Source: an uncultured Bacteroides sp. (GTDB lineage: Bacteria > Bacteroidota > Bacteroidia > Bacteroidales > Bacteroidaceae). From it: a stretch of DNA of 17,091 nucleotides. Where the stretch lies: NCBI RefSeq assembly GCF_910585845.1, contig NZ_CAJUHF010000062.1, positions 1-17,091 on the forward strand, in the 5' to 3' direction. The translations under genes and the position numbers were made by a program. The notes below the pieces were generated by a model that did no database searches, had not been told where the DNA came from, and saw only the letters and a program-made list of their open reading frames with translations. Positions 14,773-17,091 of the stretch are shown here, piece after piece (position 1 is the stretch's first letter; each line of letters begins with the position of its first letter).

Positions 14773-16029
14773 TTATTCAACTCTACGTTTCAAGAACCAG
14801 CGTTCATTGAACGTTACCCCGATGCATACACGCAACGTATTTTCATTCAGGAAGCGAGTCTCCGTCCCCTTGGTCTTCACATATTGTGCCGAGAGGCTCA
14901 GCACGGAACGGCTACGCGGAAGGGGCAGTCCGAAACCGGCAGTCACGCCAAACTCGTTGGCAGCTCTCTGACCGTCTATCTTATAATAAGGCTTGGAGTA
15001 GTAAGCACCCACTCGATACTTTATGATAGAGAAGTAACTTCTGCCCATCAAGTTGGGAATGTACTCAGCACCGAGGGCAACCTTTGCTCGATCGCAGAAA
15101 GCATCCGGATCGTTCATGAAGGTGGAGTTGCTCCACTTCTGGTACATCACATCCACTCCCACCGTCAAACGGTTATCATATACATATGTTACTCCGGCAC
15201 CCAAAGTCATGGGAATGCCCGTTGTCATCACGGTATCTTTCAGCGACGTGCTGTAACCCGTGGAAGAGTTTCCCAGTTGCTGCTGCACGTACGACGTATT
15301 GTGTAAGTCGTGTCCGGGAGAGAATACCACACCCAGCGTGGCAGCATGCTTCTTGCCAAACTGCTGTGTATATTGCGCGCCAAGATCGAGTTTATAGCTC
15401 CTCACTTCCGTTCCGTAGAAGGTAGTCAGAGGCATTGCATCCGTACTGGAAGAGAAAGACTGTGCCCGTGTGCGCATCAAGTCTCCCCACAAATATGAGA
15501 TGTTGGCTCCTACAGAAAGACTCTTGATAATTTTAACACCTGCACCGACATAAAGCTGATGCAACCCTCCTTCTCCGGAATAGGTAACCGCATAGGGGGT
15601 TCCGTCTTCCGTTTCCGCAGTACTGTACATACTGTACCCGATGTTGGAGTAAGGCAACATACCGATACTCATGGCTCCCCACTTGGCAAGACGAAACTGC
15701 ATGCTGATATAATCAAAGCTGGAGTTCTTGGCATTCATCTTCACGGTTCCGTTGCTGAGGTTAGAGTTCTGCAAAGTGATCCCCCCGTCAAACAAAAACG
15801 TCAACGAATCGACAGCCGTATAAGATGCAGGATTCGCGAAATTGATCTGATAACGGTCACGCAAGCCGTAAGCTATGCCTCCCATTCCCTTGCTGTTACC
15901 CGATCCTTGATCGGCCAATTGTCCGTATCCGTATCGTGTATATGGAGAATTTGTATTATTTTGAGCGGCGACAACTCCCGATAACATCGTGAGCACGAAC
16001 GCCAAAAGTGTCTGTCTAAACCTTGTCAT
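14773..16029 (-). CDS. outer-membrane beta-barrel protein, FadL/PorV-like in outline
   Basis: A 418-residue protein with a signal peptide (RQTLLAFVLTMLSGVVAAQ, cut after about residue 22). The mature start NSPYTRYGYGQLADQGSGNS, followed by KGMGGIAYGLRD and INFANPASYTAVDSLTFLFD, is a pattern I know from Bacteroidetes outer-membrane barrels related to FadL/PorV. The rest alternates hydrophobic and polar residues with many aromatic strand ends (SFDYISMQFRLAKWGAMSIG, SVGANISYLWGD, YKLDLGAQYTQQF, LTVGVDVMYQKW, YFSIIKYRVGAYYSK), ending in CIGVTFNERWFLKRRVE. No substrate can be read from the sequence. Its ATG overlaps the last 14 bases of coaX, which points to coupled translation. Confidence 0.82.
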   Translation of the reverse strand: MTRFRQTLLAFVLTMLSGVVAAQNNTNSPYTRYGYGQLADQGSGNSKGMGGIAYGLRDRYQINFANPASYTAVDSLTFLFDGGITLQNSNLSNGTVKMNAKNSSFDYISMQFRLAKWGAMSIGMLPYSNIGYSMYSTAETEDGTPYAVTYSGEGGLHQLYVGAGVKIIKSLSVGANISYLWGDLMRTRAQSFSSSTDAMPLTTFYGTEVRSYKLDLGAQYTQQFGKKHAATLGVVFSPGHDLHNTSYVQQQLGNSSTGYSTSLKDTVMTTGIPMTLGAGVTYVYDNRLTVGVDVMYQKWSNSTFMNDPDAFCDRAKVALGAEYIPNLMGRSYFSIIKYRVGAYYSKPYYKIDGQRAANEFGVTAGFGLPLPRSRSVLSLSAQYVKTKGTETRFLNENTLRVCIGVTFNERWFLKRRVE

Positions 16030-16747
16030 TATTATAGTTTAAAATTCGATTCAATCCTTTCAACACTAAAAATCTGTCTGCAAAGATGATACTTTTTACG
16101 TTCGTATCAAAAGAAAAATCATCCCCGCCCGTTAAAAAAACCAAAAGTTCAGGATATTTTTCTTTCAGGGCACGTATATAGCCCGAAATTTCATATTCCA
16201 TACCTCTCAGCACTCCTGCTCGAATAGCGCTGTCTGTATCCTTTCCCATCGACAGTTGGCGTCCTTCGCGCTGCACCAAAGGCAATCGACTGGTAAAGCG
16301 GTGGAGTGCCTGAAAACGCATCTGCATACCGGGAGAGATGTTTCCGCCGTGATATCTTCCGGCAGCATCCACAAATTCGTAGGTGATACAGGTGCCGGCA
16401 TCGATCACCAGAAGGTCTCTACCCGGAAACTGTTCGCAGGCTCCCACCACGGCAGCCATGCGGTCGTAACCCAAGGTTTCGGGTGTCTCGTAGAGGTTTT
16501 CCACGGGCAATGGAGTGTCTGCCCCCAAACGGAACAAGGGGATACGCAAGGCGGAGAGTTGCGCCGATGCGCTTTCACTCAAGTCGATGACCGTCGCCAC
16601 GATGGCTTGCTCGATGTCGTAACGACTGCATAGTCCAGGCAGACGCTCCAATGTTTGATTGGAATCGTAGACCACCTCCAGCAGTGCCGCCCCATCAAAG
16701 ATAGCCAGCTTTGCCGACGTATTTCCTATGTCGATAACCAGGTTCAC
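16016..16747 (-). CDS. coaX: type III pantothenate kinase CoaX
   Basis: A 243-residue cytoplasmic enzyme catalysing the first step of coenzyme A synthesis, phosphorylation of pantothenate. The ASKHA-fold signatures are all present: phosphate-1 loop VIDIGNTSAKLA (4-15, with D6), GYDR (93-96, with the likely catalytic D95), phosphate-2 loop VIDAGTCITYE (114-124), the substrate region GGNISPGMQMRFQALHRFTS (134-153), and TGGDD (206-210) in the nucleotide-binding part. Type III enzymes are insensitive to CoA feedback and need a monovalent cation. It is the first gene of the six-gene unit and overlaps the barrel gene by 14 nt. An ORF extending upstream through the A-rich repeat region is not supported, because the promoter lies within it. 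Confidence 0.95.
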   Translation of the reverse strand: MNLVIDIGNTSAKLAIFDGAALLEVVYDSNQTLERLPGLCSRYDIEQAIVATVIDLSESASAQLSALRIPLFRLGADTPLPVENLYETPETLGYDRMAAVVGACEQFPGRDLLVIDAGTCITYEFVDAAGRYHGGNISPGMQMRFQALHRFTSRLPLVQREGRQLSMGKDTDSAIRAGVLRGMEYEISGYIRALKEKYPELLVFLTGGDDFSFDTNVKSIIFADRFLVLKGLNRILNYNNDKV

Positions 16748-16785
16748 AACACGATGATTTATGCGATGAATTATGATTTGCGGGG

Positions 16786-16816
16786 CAAAGATAGAGATTA
16801 TTCATTATATATAAAA
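16786..16816 (-). promoter_or_regulatory. candidate promoter of coaX and its downstream unit
   Basis: On the minus strand TATCTTTG (16793-16786) is an exact TAnnTTTG element. TTTT (16816-16813) lies 19 bp upstream in the -33 position, three of four matching TTTG. Transcription would start near 16779, giving a leader of about 30 nt before the coaX ATG at 16747. The curved A-tract region starts about 105 bp upstream of the -7 element. Confidence 0.6.
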
Positions 16817-16892
16817 GTGGTTTCCCCTTCGTTCCGATTCGCCTGGATAAAAAGAATAGAATTAACCCACAAATGACAAGTTGACAAGGAAT

Positions 16893-17091
16893 CGAATCAA
16901 AAAAAAACAGTGGAAACGAATCAAAAAAACAGCGGAAAACGGACAAAAAACAGCAAAAATCTATCCGTTTTCGACAAAAATTCGCTAAAAAACGATGAAA
17001 TTCCATCAAAAAACAGCGGAAAACAAGCAAAAAACAGCAAAAAACGAACGAAAAATGACGAAAAACAAGCGATTTTTAATGAAAAACAAGC
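16893..17091. repeat. degenerate tandem repeat of helically phased A-tracts (curved DNA), runs off the window
   Basis: This fills most of the gene-free stretch upstream of coaX (16748-17091). Two 24-bp units start at 16893 and 16917 (CGAATCAAAAAA...CAG(T/C)GGAAA); a related unit CGGACAAAAAACAGC starts at 16940. From 17004 to 17087 there are four units of exactly 21 bp, mostly ending in GAAAAC or AAAAAC, and a fifth begins at 17088. Nearly every unit carries two A-tracts. The plus strand is almost devoid of T. Between the coaX promoter and this repeat (16817-16892) I see only an 8-bp tandem duplication, TGACAAGT/TGACAAGG (16874-16889). No gene, RNA or terminator is supported here; function unknown. 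Confidence 0.75.

Noticed and set aside
16695..17030. Minus-strand frame of 111 codons with repeated FRCFL-like residues, overlapping the start of coaX
   Set aside because: It is the translation of the A-tract repeat (TTTT-rich on the minus strand), runs across the coaX promoter and overlaps coaX out of frame; no family resemblance.
16877..17091. Plus-strand frame open from 16877 to the edge, Lys/Asn/Gln-rich
   Set aside because: There is no ATG, only a GTG at 16910. The strand is almost free of T, so stop codons are rare by composition; the peptide looks like translated repeat.
16893..17091. CRISPR array
   Set aside because: The repeats are contiguous, degenerate and 21-24 bp long, without unique spacers; no cas gene is present.

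Overview
The window looks like chromosomal core DNA from a Bacteroidales bacterium, most likely a Bacteroides-like gut species. Reasons: -7 elements of the form TAnnTTTG with poorly conserved -33 elements, A-rich leaders in place of strong Shine-Dalgarno sites, short lipoprotein signals ending in SAC or GSC, and a gene order (coaX / barrel / TPR / lptC / CNNM-CorC / ppiD, then rlmN / DUF4837 / pdxA / sigma-54 activator / lptE / TPR / secG) that I recall as typical of the group. All fifteen intact genes lie on the minus strand and none is visibly broken.

Read in the direction of transcription (right to left) there are three units. Unit A, 16816 to about 9025: coaX (type III pantothenate kinase), an outer-membrane beta-barrel protein, a secreted TPR protein, lptC, a CNNM/CorC-type membrane protein and a PpiD-like periplasmic chaperone. 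It has a candidate promoter at 16786-16816, overlapping or nearly touching genes, and a strong hairpin terminator at 9030-9060. Unit B, 8997 to about 2463: rlmN, a DUF4837 lipoprotein, pdxA, a sigma-54 activator with no sensor domain, lptE, a TPR protein and secG. It has a good promoter at 8965-8996 and a G:U-tuned terminator at 2469-2534. Unit C, 2330 to about 119: a long MFS transporter that resembles the MFSD1 group, followed by an orphan PqqD-like protein, with a hairpin terminator at 119-153 that may work in both directions.

Units A and B mix housekeeping enzymes (CoA and PLP synthesis, 23S rRNA methylation) with envelope construction: LPS transport (LptC, LptE), the Sec translocon (SecG), a membrane-anchored folding factor (PpiD), an outer-membrane barrel and several lipoproteins. 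The sigma-54 activator within unit B may tie part of this set to envelope or nitrogen/stress signals, but its signal is not visible in the sequence.

The most unusual structure is non-coding. From about 16899 to the right edge, upstream of coaX, some eighteen A-tracts (two of them T-tracts) are spaced about 10.6 bp apart on average, inside a degenerate repeat that settles into an exact 21-bp unit. This predicts strongly curved DNA. The second non-coding curiosity is the MFS leader (2369-2452), with an imperfect 16-bp tandem repeat inside inverted arms, followed by a perfect anti-anti-SD sequence placed too far from the gene. I see no new enzymatic, defence or mobile system in the window; the genes are ordinary core genes.
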